Notes under the pieces: generated by a model
Told to the model about the DNA's origin: nothing
The model's input: the letters and a program-made list of their open reading frames with translations, nothing else
Database searches by the model: none
Translations under genes and position numbers: made by a program
NCBI RefSeq assembly: GCF_947498515.1
Contig: NZ_CANMKO010000007.1
Span: forward strand, 124,001 to 188,000
Source of the DNA: an uncultured Pelagimonas sp.
Lineage (GTDB): Bacteria > Pseudomonadota > Alphaproteobacteria > Rhodobacterales > Rhodobacteraceae
Length of the DNA: 64,000 bases
Direction: 5' to 3'
In this document: positions 33,188-44,061 of the stretch, piece after piece
How positions within the stretch are numbered: position 1 is the first letter of the stretch
Layout of the letters: each line of letters starts with the position of its first letter

Positions 33188-34294
33188 ATGGGTGAGATGT
33201 TTCTCTCGCACCTGACCTTGTCCCATTTCCGGTCCCACCGCTTGGTTCGGCTGGACCTTGATGCGCGTCCCGTCGTCATTCACGGCAACAATGGCGCTGG
33301 CAAAACCAACCTGATCGAAGCGGTGTCGCTGTTTTCGCCGGGTCGCGGTTTACGCCGGGCCTCGGCTCAGGACATGGCCCGTAAACCCGAAGCATTGGGG
33401 TGGAAGCTCAACGCGATCTTGAATGCGCCCAGCGGCCAGCACGAGATTTCAGTAACCTCCGACGCCGGAGCGGCCCGTCAGGTGCAGATCGATAGTAAAT
33501 CTGTTCCGCAAACCGCCCTGGCGCAATTGACGCGCGTTCTGTGGCTTATCCCGGCGATGGATCGCTTGTGGATCGAAGGTGCCGAGGGGCGTCGTCGGTT
33601 TTTGGATCGCATGGTGCTTAGCTTTTTCCCTTCCCATGCCGAAGCGTCGCTGACCTATGAAAAAACCATGCGCGAACGCAATCGCCTGCTTAAGGAACAA
33701 GTGCGCGACGCCCATTGGTATGCGGTGCTTGAAGCTCAGATGGCCAAAACCGGCGCAGATATCCATGCGAACCGTGTCGCAGCTTTAACCCGATTGCGTG
33801 AGGCGCAAGGTTCCGCCAGCCCACAGTTTCCGGCCGCCGAACTCGACCTTGTGCAAAGCGAAGGCACGATGCCCGAATCCGAAGCAGATTTGCTTAGCGC
33901 GCTGCAGGAAAGCCGGTTTCGCGACATGGCCGCCGGCCGAACGTTGGTTGGGCCACATCGGACCGACCTATACGGAAGCTACGCAGCCAAGGGGGTTCCG
34001 GCGTCCGATTGTTCAACAGGGGAGCAAAAGGCCCTTTTGATTTCGCTGATCTTGGCGAATGCGCGGGCTTTGACGGCGGACATTGGTGCCCCACCTATCT
34101 TGCTGCTTGACGAGGTTGCGGCGCATTTGGACGCTGGGCGACGCGCGGCTTTGTATGATGAAATCTGTACGCTCGGGGCGCAGGCTTGGATGACAGGCAC
34201 CGGCCCGGAACTGTTTTCCGATCTCGGAAGCAGAGCCCAGCACTTGGACGTCTCAGACCAAAACGGTGTTTCCGAGGTTTCCTTTGTCAATTGA
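33188..34294 (+). CDS. recF: recombination and gap-repair protein RecF
   Basis: A 368-aa SMC-like ATPase loading RecA at single-strand gaps. Walker A is IHGNNGAGKTNLIEAVSLF (about residues 33-51), the signature motif region lies at CSTGEQKALLISLIL, and Walker B is PPILLLDEVAAHLD. The start at 33188 is one of four in-frame ATGs; the AAAGGG six bases upstream supports it. Its last codons overlap the GNAT gene by 29 bp. Confidence 0.94.
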   Translation: MGEMFLSHLTLSHFRSHRLVRLDLDARPVVIHGNNGAGKTNLIEAVSLFSPGRGLRRASAQDMARKPEALGWKLNAILNAPSGQHEISVTSDAGAARQVQIDSKSVPQTALAQLTRVLWLIPAMDRLWIEGAEGRRRFLDRMVLSFFPSHAEASLTYEKTMRERNRLLKEQVRDAHWYAVLEAQMAKTGADIHANRVAALTRLREAQGSASPQFPAAELDLVQSEGTMPESEADLLSALQESRFRDMAAGRTLVGPHRTDLYGSYAAKGVPASDCSTGEQKALLISLILANARALTADIGAPPILLLDEVAAHLDAGRRAALYDEICTLGAQAWMTGTGPELFSDLGSRAQHLDVSDQNGVSEVSFVN

Positions 34295-34808
34295 GGTTCT
34301 TCCAGAGCTTCAGTTGACCGCATTTGACGAGGCCGAGATCGCAGATGTGATCGCCGCCAGTTTTCCGACCGAGTACTCGGGGCGCAGCTTTTATCAACAG
34401 CGCCCGCATCTTCGCGTGATTTGGCGCAAAGAGCGCATCCTTGCTCATATCGCTCTGTTCTATCGCTCGATCCGTATTGATGGTGATCTGACGGTGATCG
34501 CTGGCGTTGGTGATGTCGCCTGCCACCCTGATTTCCGCGAACTGGGTATCGCTACCAAACTCATGGACCATAGCCTCGCACTTGCGACCCAAAGCCAGGC
34601 CCAATTTGCCGTGCTGTTTGGCGCGCGGACGCTCTATGATCGTGCCGGGTTCTCGCCAAGCAAAAACACCTATACCTCAGTCGATATGACCGGGGCAAAG
34701 ACGCAGGGGATCGGCACCCGCAAAGCCAATTTCCTAATGGTCAGGCCGTTGAAAAACCGGGTTTGGCCCGAGACGGCCCAGATCGATTTTCTGGGACCGC
34801 TGTTTTAG
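34266..34808 (+). CDS. GNAT-family acetyltransferase-like protein
   Basis: A 180-aa protein with a GNAT core: a Rxx-like region GVGDVACHPDFRELGIATKLM (acetyl-CoA binding motif A, about residues 78-98) followed by helix MDHSLALATQS and a C-terminal beta region with RTLYDRAGF. It resembles the Eis/AAC(2')-type GNAT shape more than RimI. The frame starts at GTG 34266 inside recF; TTG 34284 is another possible start. The substrate is unknown. It sits between recF and gyrB. Confidence 0.7.
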   Translation: MFPRFPLSIEVLPELQLTAFDEAEIADVIAASFPTEYSGRSFYQQRPHLRVIWRKERILAHIALFYRSIRIDGDLTVIAGVGDVACHPDFRELGIATKLMDHSLALATQSQAQFAVLFGARTLYDRAGFSPSKNTYTSVDMTGAKTQGIGTRKANFLMVRPLKNRVWPETAQIDFLGPLF

Positions 34809-34815
34809 GAAATAG

Positions 34816-37338
<2,523 letters not shown>

Positions 37339-37348
37339 GCCATTTGTA

Positions 37349-37376
37349 GGGCGGCGCATAGTGCTTCGCGCCGCCC
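37349..37376 (+). terminator. GC-rich hairpin after gyrB
   Basis: A 9-bp perfect stem GGGCGGCGC / GCGCCGCCC with a 10-base loop lies 10 bp past the gyrB stop. No clear T-run follows; the tail is ACAATACTTCG. Confidence 0.6.
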
Positions 37377-37986
37377 ACAATACTTCGCCAAAACCCCGAA
37401 AGTCTTCTTTCAGGTGTTTTCAGCATGCTTTGGAAGCCGGATCATTTGAGCCTCCCCCATAGAACCCGTCATCCGTTTCATAAACATAGCGGTGGACCAG
37501 TTCACCCAGGGGGACTCACCGAAAATCTGCGAAACACCATCTTCCGAGACTATCAAACAGAGGTGCTCAAGCAGCCGAGTGTTAGGGTTTCTATCCATTA
37601 TATAACTGGATCGGAAACTAATCTGCCCTTCGAGGTTTGAGGCAAACGCTTAGCCTTTTGAAAGCTACCTCCTCGAATGAAAAACAAGCCTAACTTGCCC
37701 AAATCATTACATATGGCAGGCCTATAAAGTTTGGCCCGACCATTTGTTGTACGCAGACAATTCGAAGTTTATTGGCGCTCGCAAAATAGGCCCAAAAAAG
37801 CTTGATCAACAAACGTTAGAAGCGCATTAAGAAGGCAGAATAATTGTTTTGCAGCCCCCTAGCTCAACCGAAGTGAACAATTGGCTTCTTAGCCAGAGGT
37901 CTGGAGTCCGAAGAATGGAAATTGCCGCTAGTTAGGAAACGTCGGCGGCTTGCAAACCGTTTTTCGAACCGTTATTGCAGAGTCAA
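37377..37986. other. AT-rich gene-free stretch between gyrB and tRNA-Arg
   Basis: About 610 bp lower in GC than its neighbours, with stop codons in every frame. The only open frames are short and look non-coding; a 62-codon minus-strand frame at 37410-37598 has no recognisable family. It may be decayed DNA from an inserted element next to the tRNA. A tRNA promoter is expected in the last 60 bp but I cannot fix it with confidence. Confidence 0.5.
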
Positions 37987-38063
37987 GGTCCCGTAGCTCA
38001 ACTGGATAGAGCACCTGACTTCTAATCAGGATGTTGGGGGTTCGAGTCCTCCCGGGATCGCCA
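37987..38063 (+). tRNA. tRNA-Arg (anticodon TCT)
   Basis: A 77-nt tRNA with encoded CCA. Acceptor stem GGTCCCG pairs with CGGGATC (one G-T wobble). The D arm contains AGCTCAACTGGATAGAGC, the anticodon loop is CTTCTAA (anticodon TCT, decoding AGA), and the T arm contains GGTTCGAGTCC. G38060 is the discriminator base and CCA is 38061-38063. It decodes a codon rare in GC-rich alphaproteobacteria. tRNA 3' ends like this are common integration sites, but no integrase is visible beside it. Confidence 0.95.
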
Positions 38064-38170
38064 TTACCGCGTAGATGTTGCGCAGGTCGTTGAGCGTAGA
38101 TACCCGACCATTCTGCCGAGACAGTTTAATCATGCGGCGTTCAAGCGATCTTCGCGGTCTGTCTCTGTCG

Positions 38171-38184
38171 CCCCCCCCCCCCCC
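38171..38184. repeat. Poly-C tract of 14 bases
   Basis: An unbroken run of 14 C lies about 110 bp after tRNA-Arg in a gene-free gap (38064-38252). It is by far the longest homopolymer in the window. It may be slippage-prone, or its length may be misread by sequencing. Confidence 0.85.
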
Positions 38185-38252
38185 AGTCCGATGCTCGACC
38201 AAGACGTGGCACGCAACGCGATACAACAGTAGTTAACACCCTGAAAGCCACT

Positions 38253-38666
38253 TCATTTTTTTTGTGAAACGCTAAGTTCTTCTAGCTGCTGTGCATAATA
38301 CGCCAGTTTCTTTTGCCTTCGGTTTTGAATTTCCTCTTTCTGCAACTCTTCAATCGCTTTCACCCTTGAGAACGCAAATTGAGCTCTTGTAAGGCTTTCC
38401 CCTTCGAGAGCGCGAGCCATCGCCGCTTCACGCAATAATTCTGCTCTTCGGCGGATCAACCAACTTTGCCAAAGCGAATCTGCTCCAACAGCCCGTCGTG
38501 CCATAAGTCCGCCATCATCGGCTTGCACGGTGTTCCGCAAGACATCGATTTGCTCAATTTCGTTTTCTATCCGGCGGCGATCTTCCAAATTCTTTCGATG
38601 CAAGGCCATCGCTTTTTCTTTTAGTGTCGACGTTACTTGGATTAAATCATCTAAATCAGATTTCAT
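38253..38666 (-). CDS. FliJ-like coiled-coil flagellar protein
   Basis: A 137-aa highly charged, almost entirely helical protein (heptads from MALHRKNLEDRRRIENEIEQ through KAIEELQKEEIQNRRQKKLA). It is the last gene after flhA-fliR-flhB and its ATG overlaps the flhB stop (ATGA at 38663-38666). FliJ is a coiled-coil component linking FliI to FlhA in export, and the size, charge and location fit; family similarity is too low to be certain. A TTG at 38672 is an alternative start. FliI is in block A and FlhA is upstream here. Confidence 0.55.
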   Translation of the reverse strand: MKSDLDDLIQVTSTLKEKAMALHRKNLEDRRRIENEIEQIDVLRNTVQADDGGLMARRAVGADSLWQSWLIRRRAELLREAAMARALEGESLTRAQFAFSRVKAIEELQKEEIQNRRQKKLAYYAQQLEELSVSQKK

Positions 38667-39754
38667 GACCAACCTTTCCCGCGTGCTTTTTCCCGCATGT
38701 TTTGAGCAAATCGAATTGCCGCTGCAACTGGCTGATAGTGATCGGGGTCGATTTCTTGGCCTACATCCACGGTCGCAAACAGCGCCCGAGCCGTTGGCGG
38801 GTCAGAGTGAATTGGTACACCAGCCTCATTGGCAATTTCCCGAATTCTATGCGCAACTTCATCCACTCCTTTTGCCACACATTCTGGCGCGGTACCCGCC
38901 ATTCGACTCCACTTCAGAGCAACTGCATAATGCGTCGGGTTGACAATTACTACATCCGCTTCAGGCACTTCGGCCATCATTTGATTCAGAGCGAGCTCTT
39001 GAGCCTTCATTCGTCTGTGTTGTTTCAGGTAGGGGTCACCTTCGGCCTCTTTCATTTCATCCTTCAACTCCTTGAAGGACATGCGATTTTTCCGCACGTG
39101 TTCCGCTTTTTGCCAAAAAGCATCGATGCCACCAATAGTCATCGCAATCAAAACTACGATGAATAGGAAGCGTGTAACTAGCGATAGAATCAATAAAAAA
39201 ACCTCTCCAGGAGACGTTCTGACAGCACCAACAATTTCATCAAGTTGGTTTTTAATAAAAAGAGTGAGCAAAACAGAGTAAATGGACAATTTCACGAAAC
39301 TTTTGAAAAACTCAAATAAACCTCGGCGGCCATACTTATTTTTTGCATTTTCCAAAGGCGACAAACGAGAGCCTTTTGGTTTGAGCTTGGCCCCAGAAAA
39401 GGCAAATCCGCGAGTTGCAAACAGAGTTAAAAGAACAAAGGCAGTCGGTGCGAAAAGCAACGGGAGTGCTTGTGCAAGACCCGCTGACAAAAGTTGAGCA
39501 GTTGCGGGCTTGGCATTACCACCAAAGAACAAACTAGTTAGCCTTTCCGGTTGCTCCAAAAATGGTAGTAAAACATTGGCAAAATTCGTCAGAATGTATC
39601 CGCCAAAAGACACAACACCCATCAACAGACCCAAGTACCCCATAGCAGTCAAGAGGTCAGTTGCGCGCGGTATTTCACCTTTTTTCCGAGCGTCGTCTAG
39701 TTTCTTCTGGGATGGTTCGTGACTTTTCTCGCTGCTTTCGTCTTGATCTGACAT
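38663..39754 (-). CDS. flhB: flagellar export switch protein FlhB
   Basis: A 363-aa membrane protein with a charged cytoplasmic N-terminus (about 1-30), four hydrophobic helices up to about residue 210, and a cytoplasmic autocleavage domain. The NPTH cleavage motif is at residues 272-275 (VIVNPTHYAVALKW). It controls the switch from hook to filament substrates in concert with FliK. It follows fliR by six bases. Confidence 0.96.
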   Translation of the reverse strand: MSDQDESSEKSHEPSQKKLDDARKKGEIPRATDLLTAMGYLGLLMGVVSFGGYILTNFANVLLPFLEQPERLTSLFFGGNAKPATAQLLSAGLAQALPLLFAPTAFVLLTLFATRGFAFSGAKLKPKGSRLSPLENAKNKYGRRGLFEFFKSFVKLSIYSVLLTLFIKNQLDEIVGAVRTSPGEVFLLILSLVTRFLFIVVLIAMTIGGIDAFWQKAEHVRKNRMSFKELKDEMKEAEGDPYLKQHRRMKAQELALNQMMAEVPEADVVIVNPTHYAVALKWSRMAGTAPECVAKGVDEVAHRIREIANEAGVPIHSDPPTARALFATVDVGQEIDPDHYQPVAAAIRFAQNMREKARGKGWS

Positions 39755-39760
39755 GGGTAT

Positions 39761-40528
39761 CTACCTAAAGGGCGCGGCTAGAAAACCGTCCATGGCTTGA
39801 ATCCAAACGCTCAGCATTAATGGAGCGGAAACGAGTAAAAAGGCTATTGCTCCAAAGGTAATTACTGGGGCACCAACAAAAGCGACCATCAATTGTGGCA
39901 TTGCCCTGTTTATAACCCCTAGTGTCAAATTATATAAAACAGAAAGTACGACGAACGGAGCCGCTAATGTGAAAGCAAGGGCAAAGCATTTGGCGATTTG
40001 TGCACTACCAGCTTCCGCTACATCGGCCGGATTCGGAAATTGTAGAGCTGGGAGAATTTCGTATGAAAGCATCAAGAATGCGGCGACTTTTACGTGGAAG
40101 CCAGTCGCCATCAAGAGCGCCAGAGCTGCAATGGCAAGAATATTGCCAACTGCCGGCAAGGGGTCTAACCCAGATTGGCCCAACAATTGAGACAATGAAG
40201 TTGATTGAGCAGCAATAGCGCCAGCGGTTTGGATTGCCAGAGTGAATGTTCGAAGTATTAATCCTAAAAAGAGACCTGAGAGTGTCTCTGTCGCCAAGCT
40301 TGTTAGAAAGTAGAACAGGTTTGGGTCAGGTATCTTTATATCTGCCGTCACGGCCGGGGCGACAATAACGGTCAACAACAAGGCAACAATGAGCCTTATG
40401 CGAGTGGAGATCATTTGCTCTCCAAACGCTGGCATCACCGAAACTGCCGCCGCAACCCTTAGGAAAACAATGAGTGACACCCACATTGAATGAGATAGGT
40501 TTTCCATAAGGGGCATCAGGTTGGTCAC
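39761..40528 (-). CDS. fliR: flagellar export gate protein FliR
   Basis: A 255-aa polytopic membrane protein of the export gate. Family features are an N-terminal helix with VFLRVAAAVSVMPAFGEQM and the LILRTFTLAIQTAGAIAAQ region, then hydrophobic segments to the C-terminus. It starts with GTG at 40528 overlapping the flhA stop (GTGA at 40525-40528). Its partner FliQ is in block A; fliP was not found. Confidence 0.94.
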   Translation of the reverse strand: MTNLMPLMENLSHSMWVSLIVFLRVAAAVSVMPAFGEQMISTRIRLIVALLLTVIVAPAVTADIKIPDPNLFYFLTSLATETLSGLFLGLILRTFTLAIQTAGAIAAQSTSLSQLLGQSGLDPLPAVGNILAIAALALLMATGFHVKVAAFLMLSYEILPALQFPNPADVAEAGSAQIAKCFALAFTLAAPFVVLSVLYNLTLGVINRAMPQLMVAFVGAPVITFGAIAFLLVSAPLMLSVWIQAMDGFLAAPFR

Positions 40529-42603
40529 GCTGCGACGACCCCAACGAGGGTGGGCTTGGCCTCCACTCCGATTTCCTCGAATGACATCACCGGGCTGGTA
40601 ATACCTTTGGCTGCCATAACAGTTCGTAAAAAACGACGGCGGCGAGCGGATGTCACGACTGCAGGCAATACCCCTCGACTTCCCGCCTCTCCGATTTGCT
40701 CAGCCAAGCCATTAGTCAAAGCTTCGAACCGGTCAGGAGGCAAAGCGACATCTAGTGTCCCTTGGCCGCCGTCAATTTGATAGGCCGTAAAAGTTTCTTC
40801 CCATTCCGGAGCCAGTTGAATCAATGGAATTGAGCCATCTTCGCGCCGCATCCCAGCAACCAATTGAAAGCCCATTCTTTGACGAACGTGTTCACAAATC
40901 AAATCAGGTCTCGTTTGCTGGCCGCGCATCTCAGAGATCGCTTCGAGTATGAGGGGCAGGTTTCGAATGGAAACTTGCTCATCCAGAAGCAAACGAAGGA
41001 CTTGGTGCAGCGTGTCTATTTGAACCTTTTCCGGAATTAGTTCGTCAATCAGTTTTCGGTTAGCTTCGGCGCGGCTTGCGTTCGTAAGATTGACCATTTC
41101 ATCAAGCAGACGTCTCATGGATTTCAAAGTAAGCAAACGGCCAAAGTTCCTCCGAATGACTTCCAGTAAATGAGTGGCCAAGACTTCAGCTGGGGACACA
41201 ATTGTAACACCGGTGATAGCGGCACGCTCTTGATCTTCAGGTCGAATCCAACGAGCAGGAGCGCCATAGACCGGCTCTGTTACATCCTCCCCACTCGGCA
41301 ATGCATTGCTTCCTTCTGGAACGAGAGCGAGTACCAAATCGGAGTTCAACTCACCTCTGGCCATCTCAACACCATGGATTCGAATAACGTAGGTTCCCGT
41401 TGGCAAAGCAGATGCATCGGTGAGACGTATTTCAGGTAAAATCAAACCAAAGGTCGATGCAATGTGATTGCGCATATTGGCGATGCGAACATCTAATCCA
41501 GTCCCAGGATCTAGCGCCATATTTACGAGGTCTGGTGCAAACTCAACGTGGATGTCATCTAAATCCAAGACGTCGCCCATTGGTCTAACAACAGGTTCAA
41601 CCGGCGCTTCCTCTACCTCAGCGTCTTCTTCTTCCGTGCTCTTTTGCGAAAACCACCAAGCCGCCCCGCCGAGCAAACAGGCCCCGGCCATGAAAGGAAC
41701 AAAAGGCAACCCAGGAACCAAGGCGAAAAGCGCCATCAAAATCGCTACTGTTGCAAGAGCCTCGGGATGGCGGCCAAGTTGGCTCGAAACCGCAACATCT
41801 GCTGCCACGTTGGATCCACCTCGCGCCAACAACAAGCCGGCAGCAATAGAAATTATGACCGCAGGAATTTGGGATACCAGGCCGTCGCCGACTGTTAGTA
41901 TGGCATAGGTTTCCATGGCGCTGCCCAACGGCATACCGTGAACAACTACTCCCATGATCATTCCCATGATCAGGTTCAGACCTGTGATAAGCAGGCCAGC
42001 AACCGCATCACCCTTAACAAATTTTGAGGCGCCATCCAAGGAACCAAAAAATGTTGTTTCTTGCTGTTCGGTATCGCGACGCTGTTTCGCCTCTGCATGA
42101 TCAATCGCGCCAGCGGACATGTCTGCGTCAATCGCAAGTTGTTTCCCTGGCATCGCATCAAGGGCAAATCTCGCAGATACTTCTGCCATTCGTGCGGAGC
42201 CTTTGGTGATAACCGCAAAGTTTACGATCATCAAAACTCCAAAAACGACAAGCCCTAGGAAAACACTTCCACCCATTACAAAATTGGCGAAACCCTGGAT
42301 GACTTCACCCGCCGCATGAGTTCCCGTGTGCCCGTTGCCGATGATGAGTTTAGTCGAGCTGACATTGAGCGACAGCCGCAACATTAGGGTTGTCAGAAGA
42401 ATGGTAGGGAATGCCGAGAAATCCAAAGGTCGCTCAATAAAAAGAGTGACGGTGAAGATAAGAATGGCAAGGCCAAATGAGGCTGCAAGGCCAACGTCCA
42501 ACACCCATGAAGGCATCGGAAGGATCATCATTACGATGACCGCCATCAAGGCCAGCGACATGAGAATGGTTGGGTTGAACAGCGACGAGGACTTACTTTT
42601 CAT
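40525..42603 (-). CDS. flhA: flagellar export gate protein FlhA
   Basis: A 692-aa protein. The N-terminal half (about 15-310) has eight hydrophobic helices with the FHIPEP region at FVMGGSVFLGLVVFGVLMIV and KGSARMAEVSARFALDAMPG (cytoplasmic FHIPEP loop). The C-terminal half is the nonameric cytoplasmic ring receiving chaperone-substrate complexes, with VRIANMRNHIASTFGLILPE and LLDEQVSIRNLPLILEAI. ATG 42603 is preferred; a TTG at 42609 is possible. A small ORF overlaps this start by 11 bases. Confidence 0.95.
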   Translation of the reverse strand: MKSKSSSLFNPTILMSLALMAVIVMMILPMPSWVLDVGLAASFGLAILIFTVTLFIERPLDFSAFPTILLTTLMLRLSLNVSSTKLIIGNGHTGTHAAGEVIQGFANFVMGGSVFLGLVVFGVLMIVNFAVITKGSARMAEVSARFALDAMPGKQLAIDADMSAGAIDHAEAKQRRDTEQQETTFFGSLDGASKFVKGDAVAGLLITGLNLIMGMIMGVVVHGMPLGSAMETYAILTVGDGLVSQIPAVIISIAAGLLLARGGSNVAADVAVSSQLGRHPEALATVAILMALFALVPGLPFVPFMAGACLLGGAAWWFSQKSTEEEDAEVEEAPVEPVVRPMGDVLDLDDIHVEFAPDLVNMALDPGTGLDVRIANMRNHIASTFGLILPEIRLTDASALPTGTYVIRIHGVEMARGELNSDLVLALVPEGSNALPSGEDVTEPVYGAPARWIRPEDQERAAITGVTIVSPAEVLATHLLEVIRRNFGRLLTLKSMRRLLDEMVNLTNASRAEANRKLIDELIPEKVQIDTLHQVLRLLLDEQVSIRNLPLILEAISEMRGQQTRPDLICEHVRQRMGFQLVAGMRREDGSIPLIQLAPEWEETFTAYQIDGGQGTLDVALPPDRFEALTNGLAEQIGEAGSRGVLPAVVTSARRRRFLRTVMAAKGITSPVMSFEEIGVEAKPTLVGVVAA

Positions 42604-42724
42604 GTTCAACTTTCAGACGAGAAATTTCCGACAAAACTAAATCAGCGTGCGCACCACGGTGTAGGTGGTCGAGGCCAGTGATCTCTCTGACATTCTTCAT
42701 GTAGATTCTGCGTTTAGATACCAT
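42593..42724 (-). CDS. small ORF overlapping the flhA start (43 aa)
   Basis: A 43-codon frame beginning MVSKRRIYMKNVREITGLDH and ending just inside flhA. It has GGGAG seven bases before the ATG. The ribosome-binding site is the 3' arm of a perfect 7-bp stem CCCAGCT / AGCTGGG (42734-42750), so translation may be structure-controlled. The frame continues upstream to 42823 but that part is less convincing. It matches no family I know; it could be a leader peptide for flhA or a chance ORF. Confidence 0.3.
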   Translation of the reverse strand: MVSKRRIYMKNVREITGLDHLHRGAHADLVLSEISRLKVEHEK

Positions 42725-43001
42725 ATTGTCGCTCCCAGCTCTCAGCTGGGTTAGGCTAGAAGGCAGCAGTTTATTTTTAGTAAGTTTTTTGGTAAATTCT
42801 TTTGCAATTTTTCTATTGATCAAATGGCTCTTGTTTTTAACAACTGTGTATCAAGCTCGTGATAGGTCGCAGCCTAGCATGCCCTATTGCCACCCATGGA
42901 TACAGAAGTCTTGCTAGCTTTTCGCAAGCAGTCACTTACGTGACGAGCACTTAGCGCCGTAGAAGGTAAGCCCTATGTAAGTGGCCTAGTTTGTGTCTTA
43001 G
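42725..43001. other. Gene-free gap upstream of flhA
   Basis: It contains the 7-bp-stem hairpin at 42734-42750 and AT-rich sequence that should hold the flhA promoter. I see no further gene. It ends at the decayed IS3 transposase. Confidence 0.4.
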
Positions 43002-43660
43002 AGTATGATTTTTCTGGATTTCATCGGGATGATGATTTCCGGTGCCCCAGGGTTATAGCTCAATGCACGATGTGGCGCACTGCCTACCAAGGCATTGTAT
43101 TGCAATGTCCCGGTTGGGTTTGGTGTTGCGGCCACTCCTACATCGTTTAATCTGGATTTGTGCTGCTCGAAGTGAGTAGAAGAATTGTCAGTTGAGCAGT
43201 TCACCTATTGTTTGTGGGTCCAAGTATTCGCAGTATCCATTTTCACAAGGTGATCCAGACTCGACATAGGCAGTCCTAGAACCAACCGCTGCAGTCAAGT
43301 GTCGGACGATCTGAGCAATGAGTTCTAGGACCGATGCCTGTCCGGATGTAGGTCGGCACACCACGTATTTGACCAGAATCGTCACTTCGTGATCCAATTC
43401 CGTCGACCTCAGATTGCGTTTCACTCGGATCGCCCTTTTGCCCGGCAATCGATCACGAAGCAATTTGCCGAGATTGGGCCAACCAACATCCCTGAGCAGA
43501 GAGGCAATCCGACGACAACCTTATAGTCAGCTCGATCACATTGGTACTTTGGCGTTCTTTGAAAGCGCGTCCCAAAGAAAATCAGCTCTATGTGATTAGA
43601 TCCAACCCTGAAGATGGAAGGCCCGACCCTCTGAAATCCGTATGTGATCGGAAATATGAC
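43002..43660 (-). pseudogene. Decayed IS3-family transposase (OrfB) remnant
   Basis: Three minus-strand frames together preserve pieces of an IS3-type DDE transposase. The frame 43421-43660 has HIELIFFGTRFQRTPKYQ where a functional copy has the HVWSYDF-type motif. The frame 43188-43463 has AIRVKRNLRSTELDH, FIAQ-like LELIAQIVRHLTAAVGSR and AYVESGSPCENGYCE, the hallmark IS3 segment before the catalytic Glu. The frame 43002-43204 keeps PHRALSYNPGAPEIIIP, the C-terminal IS3 signature. Stops and frameshifts break it and no IS ends or target-site repeats could be delimited. It is not functional. Confidence 0.75.
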
Positions 43661-44061
43661 GGGCGCGGTCTGATACAGCACAACTCATCCGATCGTTCTC
43701 CATATGGAGCCGTTTAAGTTTCTTCGGATAGTTGATTGCCCTATCGAAACATCGCCTTGCGATACCCTGTCGGGCAATGCATACACCATGCTGCCTCCGC
43801 CAAAATTATAACGCCTCTTCTGCAATCTGCACCTGATAGATTGCGTCCACGCGTAGCTACCCTTGGGGGCACAGCAGGTCGGCCTGCCGTAGATTATTGA
43901 CAATCTTTAACGGACTCTGGGCGTTCCTCTGACCAGTGGCCGAACGCCGTCAAATTTAGTTTGCTTCTTATCTTTGATCTGCTATTTCCTTACTATAGGG
44001 TGGACAACCTCGGCGGGACACATCAGGACTCCAACTGCACATCCCTATACGGCAATTTCAC
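43661..44061. other. Gene-free gap right of IS3 remnant
   Basis: No convincing gene in 400 bp; short open frames on the minus strand (for example 43685-43903) show no family match. It is probably more decayed insertion DNA. The stop codon of the 751-aa gene lies at its right end. Confidence 0.4.

Noticed and set aside
37410-37598. 62-codon minus-strand frame after gyrB
   Set aside because: No ribosome-binding site, no family match, and located in a decayed AT-rich stretch.
38026-38226. 66-codon minus-strand frame crossing tRNA-Arg and the poly-C tract
   Set aside because: Its C-terminus is translated from the tRNA itself, and the glycine run from poly-C; not a plausible gene.
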